In this document: piece after piece, positions 16,654 to 24,089 of the stretch | Position numbering within the stretch: the first letter of the stretch is position 1 | Layout of the letters: every line of letters starts with the position of its first letter | Origin: Micromonospora antibiotica | GTDB lineage: Bacteria > Actinomycetota > Actinomycetes > Mycobacteriales > Micromonosporaceae | Length of the DNA stretch: 64,000 nucleotides | NCBI RefSeq assembly: GCF_017599305.1 | Contig: NZ_JAGFWR010000019.1 | Coordinates: 1 to 64,000 of the forward strand | Direction: 5' to 3' | The notes under the pieces: model-generated | The model's input: the letters and a program-made list of their open reading frames with translations, nothing else | What the model was told of the DNA's origin: nothing | The model's database searches: none | Made by a program: the position numbers and the translations under genes

Positions 16654-17688
16654 TCACTCGGCGGTGTCGTCGGCCGGGCGCTTCGCCCGGCTCGGCTGCA
16701 CCCGTTTCGGTTCGCCCGGCATCTTCGGATGGTCGGGCGGGTAGGGCAGGTCGCCCAGGCCGTGCCCGGCGTCCCGCTCGGCCCAGTCGAGCAGGGGCGT
16801 GATGTCGACCGCGTCGTCGTCGATGCCCGCGTGCGGGTCGCCCCGCTCGGCCAGCCGGACCGGCACCGTCTTCAGGTCGAAGTCGTCCGGGTCGACGTCG
16901 GGCAACTCGTCCCAGGTGACCGGGGTCGAGACGGTGGCCCGCGCGTTGGCCCGCAGCGAGTACGCGCAGGCGATGGTGCGGTCCCGGGCCATCTGGTTGT
17001 AGTCGACGAAGACCCGCTGCCCGCGCTCCTCCTTCCACCAGGCGGTGGTGACCAGGTCGGGACGACGCCGTTCCAGCTCCCGGGCCAGCGCGATGGTGGC
17101 CCGGCGGACCTCGGTGAACGTCCAACGCGGGGCGATGCGCAGGTAGACGTGCAGCCCCCGACCGCCGGAGGTCTTCGGCCAGCCGGTGATGCCCAGCTCG
17201 GCGAGGATGCCGCGCAGCTCGGCGGCGGCGGTGGCCGCGTCGGCGAAGTCGGTGCCGGGCTGCGGGTCGAGATCCACCCGCAGCTCGTCGGGGTGGTCGA
17301 CGGCGGCGGCCCGGACCGGCCAGGGGTGGAACACCACGGTGCCCATCTGCGCGGCCCAGGCGACGTGGGCGAGGTCGGTGGGGCGCAACTCGTCGGCCCC
17401 GCGCCCGCTGGGAAAGGTGATCCCGACGGTCTGCACCCACGGCGGCACCCCCCGGGTGGGCACCCGCTTGGAGTAGAACGCCTCCCCCTCGACCCCGTCG
17501 GGGAAGCGTTGCAGGGTGGTCGGCCGGTCCCGCAGGGCGCGCATGATGCCGTCGCCCACCGCGACGTAGTAGTGGAAGACGTCGGCCTTGGTGAACCCAC
17601 GCCCCGGGAAGATCACCCGATCCGGACTGCTCAGCCGGACGGTGTGCCCGGCCACCTCGACCTCGGTCGCCTTCGCGCTGCCCGCCAT
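16654..17688 (-). CDS. ligD: LigD-type NHEJ polymerase/primase domain protein
   Basis: A 344-aa stand-alone polymerase of the archaeo-eukaryotic primase superfamily, as found in the LigD polymerase domain. It extends DNA ends and fills gaps during non-homologous end joining, preferring ribonucleotides. Visible residues include the metal-binding DLD (139-141), SGGRGLHVY (174-182) and the VFVDYNQMARDRT segment with the third acidic region. The C-terminus ends in a basic tail (KRVQPSRAKRPADDTAE) but carries no ligase or phosphoesterase domain, so this organism splits the activities among genes; the LigC-type ligase is at 2725. TATGGT lies 6 nt before the ATG (17695-17700). No Ku gene is in the window. 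Confidence 0.88.
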   Translation of the reverse strand: MAGSAKATEVEVAGHTVRLSSPDRVIFPGRGFTKADVFHYYVAVGDGIMRALRDRPTTLQRFPDGVEGEAFYSKRVPTRGVPPWVQTVGITFPSGRGADELRPTDLAHVAWAAQMGTVVFHPWPVRAAAVDHPDELRVDLDPQPGTDFADAATAAAELRGILAELGITGWPKTSGGRGLHVYLRIAPRWTFTEVRRATIALARELERRRPDLVTTAWWKEERGQRVFVDYNQMARDRTIACAYSLRANARATVSTPVTWDELPDVDPDDFDLKTVPVRLAERGDPHAGIDDDAVDITPLLDWAERDAGHGLGDLPYPPDHPKMPGEPKRVQPSRAKRPADDTAE

Positions 17689-17723
17689 GGCGCGACCATA
17701 TGCGATGCCCCCGACATCCGACG

Positions 17724-17729
17724 TACGGT
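17724..17729 (+). promoter_or_regulatory. -10 element of a leaderless msrB transcript
   Basis: TACGGT is placed 6 nt before the GTG of msrB, and no Shine-Dalgarno precedes the start. The equivalent element for the divergent polymerase gene is TATGGT at 17695-17700 on the other strand, so two -10 elements are packed back to back within 47 bp. Confidence 0.5.
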
Positions 17730-17735
17730 TGACCG

Positions 17736-18146
17736 GTGAGTCCTGACGAGAAAGAGCTGCCCCGCACCGAGGACGAGTGGCGGGTCCGGTTGACCCCGGA
17801 GGAGTTCCGGGTGTTGCGCGAGGCCGGCACCGAGCGCCCCTTCACGGGCGAGTACGTCGACACCACGACCGCAGGCGTCTACCACTGCCGGGCCTGCGGG
17901 CTGGAGTTGTTCTCCAGTGACACCAAGTTCGACTCGCACTGCGGCTGGCCGAGCTTCGACGACGCCATCCCGGGCCGGGTCAAGGAGATCCAGGACCGCA
18001 GCCTCGGCATGGTCCGCACCGAGATCCGCTGTGCCCGCTGCGACAGCCACCTGGGGCACGTCTTCCACGGCGAGGGTTTCACCCCGAAGGACACCCGGCA
18101 CTGCGTGAACTCGGTCTCGATCCGGCTGGAGCCGACGCAGAGCTGA
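17736..18146 (+). CDS. msrB: Peptide-methionine (R)-S-oxide reductase MsrB
   Basis: A 136-aa enzyme that reduces the R-sulfoxide of methionine in oxidised proteins. Two zinc-binding CxxC pairs are visible, C51/C54 (YHCRACG) and C99/C102 (IRCARCD). The catalytic cysteine is C123 in RHCVNSVS, and C69 in SHCGWPSF is positioned as a candidate resolving residue. Length is normal for the family. It is divergent from the LigD-type polymerase gene. A long imperfect dyad follows the gene. Confidence 0.95.
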   Translation: MSPDEKELPRTEDEWRVRLTPEEFRVLREAGTERPFTGEYVDTTTAGVYHCRACGLELFSSDTKFDSHCGWPSFDDAIPGRVKEIQDRSLGMVRTEIRCARCDSHLGHVFHGEGFTPKDTRHCVNSVSIRLEPTQS

Positions 18147-18170
18147 CCCCGACACGCCGTCCAACCCGAC

Positions 18171-18237
18171 CGAATTCAGGACATTTGCCCCCTTGAGGCG
18201 TTCCCGCAAGGCACGCTTGGGGCAGATGTCCGATTCG
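18171..18237. terminator. Nested inverted repeat between msrB and the cysteine-rich gene
   Basis: GGACATTTGCCCC (18179-18191) pairs with GGGGCAGATGTCC (18219-18231) with one G-U pair. Partial outer pairing comes from CGAAT and ATTCG, and an inner hairpin from CCTTG (18191-18195) and CAAGG (18207-18211). It ends 14 bp before the next start codon, so it can be the msrB terminator or a leader element of the next gene. Confidence 0.55.
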
Positions 18238-18250
18238 GGGGGTACGACAG

Positions 18251-18508
18251 ATGGCTACCTGCGAGGTCTGCGGCAACGACTACTGGATGGCGTTCGAGGT
18301 GCGTACGGTCAGCGGTGACGTGCACACCTTCGACAGCTTCGAGTGCGCGGCACACAAGCTCGCGCCGATCTGCGAACACTGCCAGGTCAAGATCATCGGG
18401 CACGGCGTGGAGGTCGGCGGCCGGTTCTTCTGCTGCGCGCACTGCGCCCGCGCGGTGGAGGCCCTGGGCGCCGAGATCCGCGACGCGGTCGGTGCCCGCC
18501 CGGCCTGA
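18251..18508 (+). CDS. Small cysteine/histidine-rich metal-binding protein
   Basis: An 85-aa protein with repeated metal-ligand motifs: CEVCGNDY at the N-terminus, DSFECAAHKLAP and CEHCQVKIIGHG in the middle, and FFCCAHCARA near the end, so about eight Cys plus several His. Similar actinobacterial proteins are, as I recall, grouped with prokaryotic metallothioneins or TRASH-like zinc proteins. The size and ligand spacing would suit one or two zinc ions. A strong inverted repeat ends just before the start region. Precise role unknown; zinc storage, metal sensing or a structural role are all possible. Confidence 0.72.
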   Translation: MATCEVCGNDYWMAFEVRTVSGDVHTFDSFECAAHKLAPICEHCQVKIIGHGVEVGGRFFCCAHCARAVEALGAEIRDAVGARPA

Positions 18509-18606
18509 CCCATCGCGACCCGGCCTGACCCATCGCGATCCGGCGTCCGCCGCGACCCGGCGTCCGACGCGAACCGACCGGGCGACGAGGCACGGCACAC
18601 CAACCG

Positions 18607-18706
18607 GCAGCAGAGCAGCCGGCCACAGGGACAGCCGCGTCGCGGGCAGGGCAGCAGAGCAGCCGGCCACAGGGCGTCAGCGTCGCGGGCAGGGCAGCAG
18701 AGCGGT
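18607..18706. repeat. Tandem repeat of about 43 bp
   Basis: GCAGCAGAGCAGCCGGCC starts a unit at 18607 and again at 18651, each continuing through CACAGGG and a CGTCGCGGGCAGG end. A third partial copy (GCAGCAGAGCGG) begins near 18694. The 226-bp gap 18509-18734 also has CCATCGCGACCCGGC-type short repeats, and at its end the -10 element of the ElaA-like gene. Confidence 0.65.
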
Positions 18707-18722
18707 GTCGGGCGGGGCCGCC

Positions 18723-18728
18723 TAGCAT
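18723..18728 (+). promoter_or_regulatory. -10 element of a leaderless acetyltransferase transcript
   Basis: TAGCAT ends 6 nt before the ATG at 18735, with no ribosome-binding site between. This spacing puts the transcription start at or next to the A of the start codon. Confidence 0.5.
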
Positions 18729-18734
18729 CGCGGG

Positions 18735-19181
18735 ATGGCACCTCAGACCGTCGACGTCCACGTCGCCACGTTCGCCGAGTTGGACGCGCGCACCTTCCAC
18801 GACCTGCTGCGGCTGCGCGTCGACGTGTTCGTGGTGGAGCAGCGCTGCCCGTACCCGGAGCTGGACGGTCGCGACGTCGAACCCGGCACCCGGCACCTCT
18901 GGCTGGCCCACGACGGCGTCGTCCTGGCGTATCTGCGGTTGCTGGTCGACCCGGGTGACGTGACGCGGATCGGTCGGGTAGTGGTGGACCCGGCGGCCCG
19001 GGGCGGCGGGCTCGCCGGCCGGCTGATGACCGAGGCCCTGCGGCTGGTCGGTGACCGGCCGTGCGTGCTGGAGGCGCAGGCCCACCTGGCGGGGTTCTAC
19101 GCCGGGCACGGTTTCACGGTGACCGGACCGCAGTACGTCGAGGACGGCATCCCGCACCTGCCGATGCGCCGGGAGAGCTGA
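18735..19181 (+). CDS. ElaA-like GNAT acetyltransferase
   Basis: A 148-aa acetyltransferase of the ElaA group. Diagnostic are FHDLLRLRVDVFVVEQRCPYPELDGRD, in which the VFVVEQ-CPY-E-D motif is characteristic, then HLWLAHDGVVLAYLRLL, the acetyl-CoA loop IGRVVVDPAARGGGLAGRLM and a C-terminal DGIPHLPMRR end that matches the family's IPH-M motif. The E. coli member has no settled substrate. The gene stands alone between two intergenic repeats or regulatory spaces. Confidence 0.85.
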   Translation: MAPQTVDVHVATFAELDARTFHDLLRLRVDVFVVEQRCPYPELDGRDVEPGTRHLWLAHDGVVLAYLRLLVDPGDVTRIGRVVVDPAARGGGLAGRLMTEALRLVGDRPCVLEAQAHLAGFYAGHGFTVTGPQYVEDGIPHLPMRRES

Positions 19182-19353
19182 CCGGCCCACCCGGGGTGCC
19201 GCCTGGTCGAGCCGTCCGAAACATTGACGGATACCGCTTTCCTGTGCAAGCCTGCGGGATAGAGCCGTCGTGGGAGCCGCACAGCAGGCATGGGAGGGGC
19301 AACTCCCGGCCGTCCGGGCGTCGTTCGACCGACCCCTTCACCTCGGAGGCTCC

Positions 19354-20469
19354 ATGTCCACCGTCCTACGCAGACGACCCACCGCGCTCGCGGGGTCGCT
19401 GCTCACCATCGGCGCGATCATCGCGCTGCTGCTCACCACCGCCCTGGCCAACTCGGCTTCCGCGCACGGCGCGGTGGTGAACCCCGGGTTCCGCGCCTAC
19501 AGCTGCTGGGAGCGCTGGGGTGCCGAGTTCCAGAACCCGCGCATGGCCACCGAGGACCCGATGTGCTGGCAGGCCTGGCAGGCCGACCCGCAGGCCATGT
19601 GGAACTGGAACGGCCTGTTCCGGGAGGGTGTCGCCGGCAACCACCAGGGCGCCATCCCGAACGGCCAACTGTGCAGCGGTGGCCGCACCCAGAACGGCCG
19701 CTACAACGCCCTGGACACCCTCGGCGCCTGGAAGACCACGTCGGTGGCGAACAGCTTCCGGCTGAAGTTCTTCGACCAGGCCAGCCACGGTGCCGACTAC
19801 ATCCGGGTCTACGTGACCAAGCAGGGCTTCAACGCGTTGACCACGCCACTGGGCTGGAGCAACCTGGAACTGGCCGGGCAGATCGGCAACACGCCGGCCT
19901 CCCAGTGGGACAAGGACACCGGTGGCGTGTCGATCCAGGTCCCGGTGAACGCGGCCGGCCGTACCGGCCGGCACATCGTCTACACCGTGTGGCAGGCCAG
20001 CCACCTGGACCAGTCGTACTACCTGTGCAGTGACGTCGACTTCGGTGGCGGCAACAACCCGACCACGCCGCCGCCCACCACCGCGCCGCCGACCACCCCG
20101 CCGCCCACCACGGCCCCGCCGACCACGCCGCCGCCCACCACGGCCCCGCCGACCACCCCGCCGCCGGCGACCGGTGGCTGCACCGCCACCTACCGGGTGA
20201 CCTCCACCTGGAACGGCGGGTTCCAGGGTGAGGTGGACGTGACCGCCGGGTCCTCGGCGATCAAGGGTTGGACGGTGAACTGGACGTACTCCGGGGGCCA
20301 GCAGGTCAGCCAGGCGTGGAACGCCACGTTGGCCAGCAGCGGTTCGACGGTGACGGCCCGCAACGTCAACTACAACGGCGCGTTGGCCGCCGGGGGGAAG
20401 ACCACCTTCGGCTTCCTCGCCTCCGGCAGCGGCGCCAGCCCCACCCCGGTCTGCACCGCGACCGTCTGA
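19354..20469 (+). CDS. Secreted AA10 lytic polysaccharide monooxygenase with CBM2 domain
   Basis: A 371-aa secreted copper enzyme that oxidatively cleaves crystalline cellulose or chitin. The signal peptide (1-37) ends in SASA, so the mature protein begins with H38, the N-terminal copper ligand. H145 in DQASHGADYIRVY is the likely second histidine-brace ligand, and the QSYYLCSDVDF motif supplies the axial aromatic. A Thr/Pro linker (TTPPPTTAPP repeats, about 236-276) connects to a C-terminal family 2 carbohydrate-binding module (CTATYRVTSTWNGGFQ...). The sequence resembles the cellulose-active CelS2 type, but activity is not proven. CGGAGG lies upstream of the ATG. A long dyad follows the gene. 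Confidence 0.92.
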   Translation: MSTVLRRRPTALAGSLLTIGAIIALLLTTALANSASAHGAVVNPGFRAYSCWERWGAEFQNPRMATEDPMCWQAWQADPQAMWNWNGLFREGVAGNHQGAIPNGQLCSGGRTQNGRYNALDTLGAWKTTSVANSFRLKFFDQASHGADYIRVYVTKQGFNALTTPLGWSNLELAGQIGNTPASQWDKDTGGVSIQVPVNAAGRTGRHIVYTVWQASHLDQSYYLCSDVDFGGGNNPTTPPPTTAPPTTPPPTTAPPTTPPPTTAPPTTPPPATGGCTATYRVTSTWNGGFQGEVDVTAGSSAIKGWTVNWTYSGGQQVSQAWNATLASSGSTVTARNVNYNGALAAGGKTTFGFLASGSGASPTPVCTATV

Positions 20470-20499
20470 CCGGTCGGCACAGCACAGCACACGCAACAA

Positions 20500-20546
20500 C
20501 ATGGAAATAGTGGCCTCCCGCGCGGCGGGAGGCCACTATTTCCATG
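20500..20546. terminator. Perfect 47-bp dyad between convergent genes
   Basis: Two 22-nt arms (20500-20521 and 20525-20546) are perfectly complementary around a 3-nt GCG loop. The outer parts are A/T-rich (GGAAATAGTGG and its complement CCACTATTTCC), the inner part is GC. It lies 31 bp after the monooxygenase stop and 93 bp after the hemQ stop, so it can terminate transcription from both sides. Confidence 0.75.
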
Positions 20547-20639
20547 ATCGGGCACGATCTTGACCGCCGGGGCACCGCGACCCGACCGGGCGGGGCAAGG
20601 CGGGGCGGGGCGGGGCAGGGCGGGCGGGGCAGGGCGGTG

Positions 20640-21353
20640 TCAGACCAGGCAGTTGACGATGTCGGCGACGGAGCGACGGCGGCCGGTGTAGAACGGGACC
20701 TCCTCGCGGACGTGCCGACGGGCCCCGGAGGCCCGCAGGTCGCGCATCAGGTCGACGATCCGGTGCAGCTCGTCGGCCTCGAAGGCCAGCATCCACTCGT
20801 AGTCACCGAGGGCGAACGACGCCACCGTGTTGGCCCGTACGTCCGGGTAGCCGCGCGCCATCTTGCCGTGCTCGGCCAGCAGCTCCCGCCGCTCGGCGTC
20901 CGGCAGCAGGTACCACTCGTAGGACCGGACGAACGGGTAGACGCACAGGTAGGGGCGGGGTGCCTCGTCGGCGAGGAACGCCGGGATGTGGCTCTTGTTG
21001 AACTCCGCCGGCCGGTGCAGCGCCAACTGCGACCACACCGGGGTCAACGCCCGCCCCAGAGTGGTCCGACGCAACCGCAGGTAGGCGTCCTGGAGGGCGT
21101 CGCTGGACGACGAGTGCCACCAGATCATCACGTCCGCGTCGGCGCGCAGCCCGGCCACGTCGTACATGCCCCGGACCACCACGTCCTTGCCGGCCAGCTC
21201 CTCGAAGAGGGACTCCACCTCGCCGGTGACGTTCTCCCGCAGCGCCGGCAGGGTGCCGGTGGCCCGGTAGACCGACCACATGGTGTAACGGACGGTGGCG
21301 TTGAGTTCCTTGAGTCGGGCCGCGTTGGTCTGCTCGGTCGTCTGCTCGGTCAT
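20640..21353 (-). CDS. hemQ: Coproheme decarboxylase HemQ (ChdC)
   Basis: A 237-aa chlorite-dismutase-family enzyme that converts coproheme III to heme b, the last step of the coproporphyrin-dependent pathway of Gram-positive bacteria. Visible family features are VRYTMWSVYRATG, VMIWWHSSSSDALQDAY, the catalytic-tyrosine region VYPFVRSYEWYLLP, the proximal-histidine segment LLAEHGKMARGYP, and the FALGDYEWMLAFE-LHRIVDLMRDLR end. Its start overlaps the hemY stop by 4 bp (ATGA), so the genes are coupled. It is the last gene of hemE-hemY-hemQ, the same order as mycobacterial Rv2678c-Rv2676c. Confidence 0.93.
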   Translation of the reverse strand: MTEQTTEQTNAARLKELNATVRYTMWSVYRATGTLPALRENVTGEVESLFEELAGKDVVVRGMYDVAGLRADADVMIWWHSSSSDALQDAYLRLRRTTLGRALTPVWSQLALHRPAEFNKSHIPAFLADEAPRPYLCVYPFVRSYEWYLLPDAERRELLAEHGKMARGYPDVRANTVASFALGDYEWMLAFEADELHRIVDLMRDLRASGARRHVREEVPFYTGRRRSVADIVNCLV

Positions 21354-22762
21354 GGCCCCGATCCTTCCAGTGCTTCGATGATCTCCCCGGCCGCGTCCTC
21401 GCCGGAGCGCACGCAGACCGGGATGCCGACCCCGTCGAAACCCGCCCCGGCCACCGCCAGGGTGGGGTGCGACGCGCGCAGCGCCGCCCGGACGGCGGCC
21501 ACCCGCCCGGTGTGGCCGGGCGGGTACTGGGGCAGCGCGCCACCCCAGCGCTGCACGTGACCGGCGACCGGCGCGGGCAACGCCACCCCGAGCACCCGGG
21601 TCAACTCCCGGTGCACGGTGGTGAGCAGGTCGTCGTCGGTGAGCTGGAGGGAGGTCTCCTCGCCGTACCGGCCGACGGAGGCGCGGACCAGGGCCAACCC
21701 GTCCGGCGCGGCCAGGTGCCCCCATTTGGTGGTGAAGAAGGTCGACGCCTTGATCAGCAGCCCCTCGGTGGCCGGCACCAGGAAGCCGGAGAGCGGGGGC
21801 AGCGCCGGCCGGGGCAGGGCCAGGGTGACCAGCGCGACGCTGGCGTAGTTCAGCCCGCCGACGGTCGCCGCCTGCGCCTCGGCGAACCCGGCGAGCAGCC
21901 GGGCGGCCGGCCGGGCCGGGACGGTGAGCAGCACCGCGTCCGCCTCGACCAGTTCCGGGTCGCGGGTCGGGCCGACGGTGAGCCGCCAGCCGTCGCCGAC
22001 CGGGGTCAGCTCGCGGACCGCCGCGTGCCGGCGGATCGTCGCCCCACTGGCCGTGGCCGCCGCCTCGACCAGGGTGCTGAGCCCGCCGGCCAGGGTGCCG
22101 AAGACCGGCGCACCGGGCGCGCGGGGCGCGGCGGCCTGCGCGGCCCGGACCGCCCCGACCAGGGTGTGTTCCACCCGCGCCGCGCGGGCCAGCGCCGGCA
22201 TGGTGGTGACCAGGGACAGGTCGTCGGCCCGACCGGCGTAGACGCCGCCGAGCATCGGGTCGACCAGCCGCTGCACCACCTGCGCACCGAACCGGGCCCG
22301 GACCAGCGCGCCGACCGAGACGTCCTGGTCCGCGCCGAGCAGCGGCCGGCCGCCGTCGCGGTCGGCGTCCGCCGTGGGCTCGGCCACCGCCACCACCGCC
22401 GCCAGATCCCCGGGTACGCCGACCAGCGTGCCGCCGGGGATCGGGCGCAGCCCGCCGTCGACGACGAGCGCCGCCTGCCCGACGGTGGGGTGCACGATCC
22501 GCCCGGCCAGGCCGAGCCGGCGGGCCAGGGCCACCGCTGCGGACTCGCCCCCGGCCGGGTCCCGCATCAGGAACGACTCCGCGCCGAACTCCACCGGGCG
22601 GCCGGCCAGCTCACCGGTGCGCAGCTTGCCGCCGAGCGCGCCGGACTGCTCGTACACGGTGATCTCGGTGTCGGCGGGGGCACGGTCGCGCAGCCGCAGC
22701 GCGGCGGCCAGGCCGGTGATGCCGCCACCGACCACCGCCACCCGCCACGGTCGCGCGCCCAC
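21350..22762 (-). CDS. hemY: Coproporphyrinogen III oxidase (CgoX/HemY type)
   Basis: A 470-aa FAD-dependent oxidase of the HemY family. In Actinobacteria it oxidises coproporphyrinogen III to coproporphyrin III using oxygen, so it is also called cgoX. The FAD dinucleotide-binding motif is VAVVGGGITGLAAALRLRD at the N-terminus, followed by YEQSGALGGKLRT. The C-terminal FAD-contact region is LAVAGAGFDGVGIPVC. GTG at 22762 lies 4 bp after the hemE stop. Length is normal. It cannot be distinguished from true protoporphyrinogen oxidase by sequence alone; the presence of hemQ in the operon favours the coproporphyrin route. Confidence 0.92.
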   Translation of the reverse strand: MGARPWRVAVVGGGITGLAAALRLRDRAPADTEITVYEQSGALGGKLRTGELAGRPVEFGAESFLMRDPAGGESAAVALARRLGLAGRIVHPTVGQAALVVDGGLRPIPGGTLVGVPGDLAAVVAVAEPTADADRDGGRPLLGADQDVSVGALVRARFGAQVVQRLVDPMLGGVYAGRADDLSLVTTMPALARAARVEHTLVGAVRAAQAAAPRAPGAPVFGTLAGGLSTLVEAAATASGATIRRHAAVRELTPVGDGWRLTVGPTRDPELVEADAVLLTVPARPAARLLAGFAEAQAATVGGLNYASVALVTLALPRPALPPLSGFLVPATEGLLIKASTFFTTKWGHLAAPDGLALVRASVGRYGEETSLQLTDDDLLTTVHRELTRVLGVALPAPVAGHVQRWGGALPQYPPGHTGRVAAVRAALRASHPTLAVAGAGFDGVGIPVCVRSGEDAAGEIIEALEGSGP

Positions 22763-22765
22763 GGG

Positions 22766-23863
22766 TCAGCCCTGCTCGGCCCGGCGCGCGGACACCTCGT
22801 GCACCAGCGCGACCACCCGGGTCAGCACCTCGGGGTCGGTCTCCGGCAGCACGCCGTGACCGAGGTTGAACACGTGGCCGGGGGCGGCCCGGCCCTGCTC
22901 GACGATCCGCCGCACCTCGGCCTCGATGACCGGCCAGGGGGCGAACAGCACGGTCGGGTCGAGGTTGCCCTGCACGGCGCGCTCCGGCCCGATCCGGTGG
23001 GTCGCCACGTCCAGCGGGGTACGCCAGTCGACGCCGACCACGTCGGCCCCGGCCTCCCCCATCGCGCCGAGCAGTTCGGCGGTGCCCACCCCGAAGTGGA
23101 TCCGGGGGACCCCCGCGTCGGCCAGGCCGGACAGCACGGTGGTGGAGTGCGGCAGGACGAAGCGGCGGTAGTCGGCCTCCGACAGCGCGCCGGCCCAGGA
23201 GTCGAAGAGCTGCACGGCGGAGACCCCGGCGTCGATCTGCACCTGCAGGAACGCCAGGGTGACCTTGGCGAGCCGGGCGCAGAGCGCGTGCCACAGCTCG
23301 GGCTGGCCGTACATCATCGCCTTGGTTTTGGCGTGGGTACGCGACGGCCCGCCCTCGACCAGGTAGCTGGCCAGGGTGAACGGGGCGCCCGCGAAGCCGA
23401 TCAGCGGGGTGTCGCCCAGTTCGGCGACGAGCAGCCGGACGGCTTCGTCCACGTAGGACACGTCGGCCCGGTCGATGCGGCGGACCCGCTCGACGTCGGC
23501 GGCGGTGCGGACCGGCTCGGCCACCACCGGCCCGGTGCCGGCGACGATGTCCAGGTCCACGCCGGCCGCGGCGACCGGGACGACGATGTCGCTGAACAGG
23601 ATGGCCGCGTCGACGCCGTGCCGGCGGACCGGCTGGAGGGTGATCTCGGCGACCAGGTCCGGCCGGCGGCAGGAGTCGAGCATCCCCACGTTGGCCCGGA
23701 TCTTCCGGTACTCCGGCAGGGACCGGCCGGCCTGGCGCATGAACCAGACCGGGGTGTGCCCGACGGGTTCCCGGCGGCAGGCCCGGACGAAGGGCGAGTC
23801 GGCCGGCCCGCTGCGGCGGGATTCTCCGTCTCGGGCGGCGGTGCCCGTGGTGTCGGTGGTCAT
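22766..23863 (-). CDS. hemE: Uroporphyrinogen decarboxylase
   Basis: A 365-aa enzyme removing the four acetate carboxyls of uroporphyrinogen III to give coproporphyrinogen III, the substrate of the next gene product. Signatures are PVWFMRQAGRSLPEYRKIR (URO-D signature 1), the catalytic aspartate region AILFSDIVVP, GFAGAPFTLASYLVEGG (signature 2) and IHFGVGTAELL near the C-terminus. ATG at 23863 has CACGAT 7 nt upstream and no Shine-Dalgarno, so the operon is probably read from a leaderless promoter. First gene of hemE-hemY-hemQ. Confidence 0.95.
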   Translation of the reverse strand: MTTDTTGTAARDGESRRSGPADSPFVRACRREPVGHTPVWFMRQAGRSLPEYRKIRANVGMLDSCRRPDLVAEITLQPVRRHGVDAAILFSDIVVPVAAAGVDLDIVAGTGPVVAEPVRTAADVERVRRIDRADVSYVDEAVRLLVAELGDTPLIGFAGAPFTLASYLVEGGPSRTHAKTKAMMYGQPELWHALCARLAKVTLAFLQVQIDAGVSAVQLFDSWAGALSEADYRRFVLPHSTTVLSGLADAGVPRIHFGVGTAELLGAMGEAGADVVGVDWRTPLDVATHRIGPERAVQGNLDPTVLFAPWPVIEAEVRRIVEQGRAAPGHVFNLGHGVLPETDPEVLTRVVALVHEVSARRAEQG

Positions 23864-24077
23864 CGGGGCAATCGTGCCACGCACCCGTGGGGACGCGGCG
23901 GGCAGCGCCGCCTTTTGTGACCCGCGCCCCCGGTCGGGCCCGGCGGCGGTGATCCGGGGCCCGGCCCGCCCCCGGCCGATGGTGCCGGCTGACCCCCGGA
24001 CGCCCCGGTCGGCGACGGGACACCGCCGTCGGTGGCTGCTTCGGCGTGCCGTCCCAGCGGGCGGCGGCGCGTCGGCA

Positions 24078-24083
24078 TAAGCT
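24078..24083 (+). promoter_or_regulatory. -10 element of the DUF3000 gene
   Basis: TAAGCT lies 6 nt before the ATG at 24090 without a ribosome-binding site. The divergent hemE -10 (CACGAT on the minus strand) is at 23871-23876. The 226 bp between these genes shows no other clear element. Confidence 0.5.
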
Positions 24084-24089
24084 CCGGTC

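Noticed and set aside
16538..16744. 68-codon plus-strand ORF with GGAGG before ATG
   Set aside because: The GGAGG is only one base from the ATG, it overlaps the polymerase gene antisense, and no conserved feature is seen. The same bases form a dyad.
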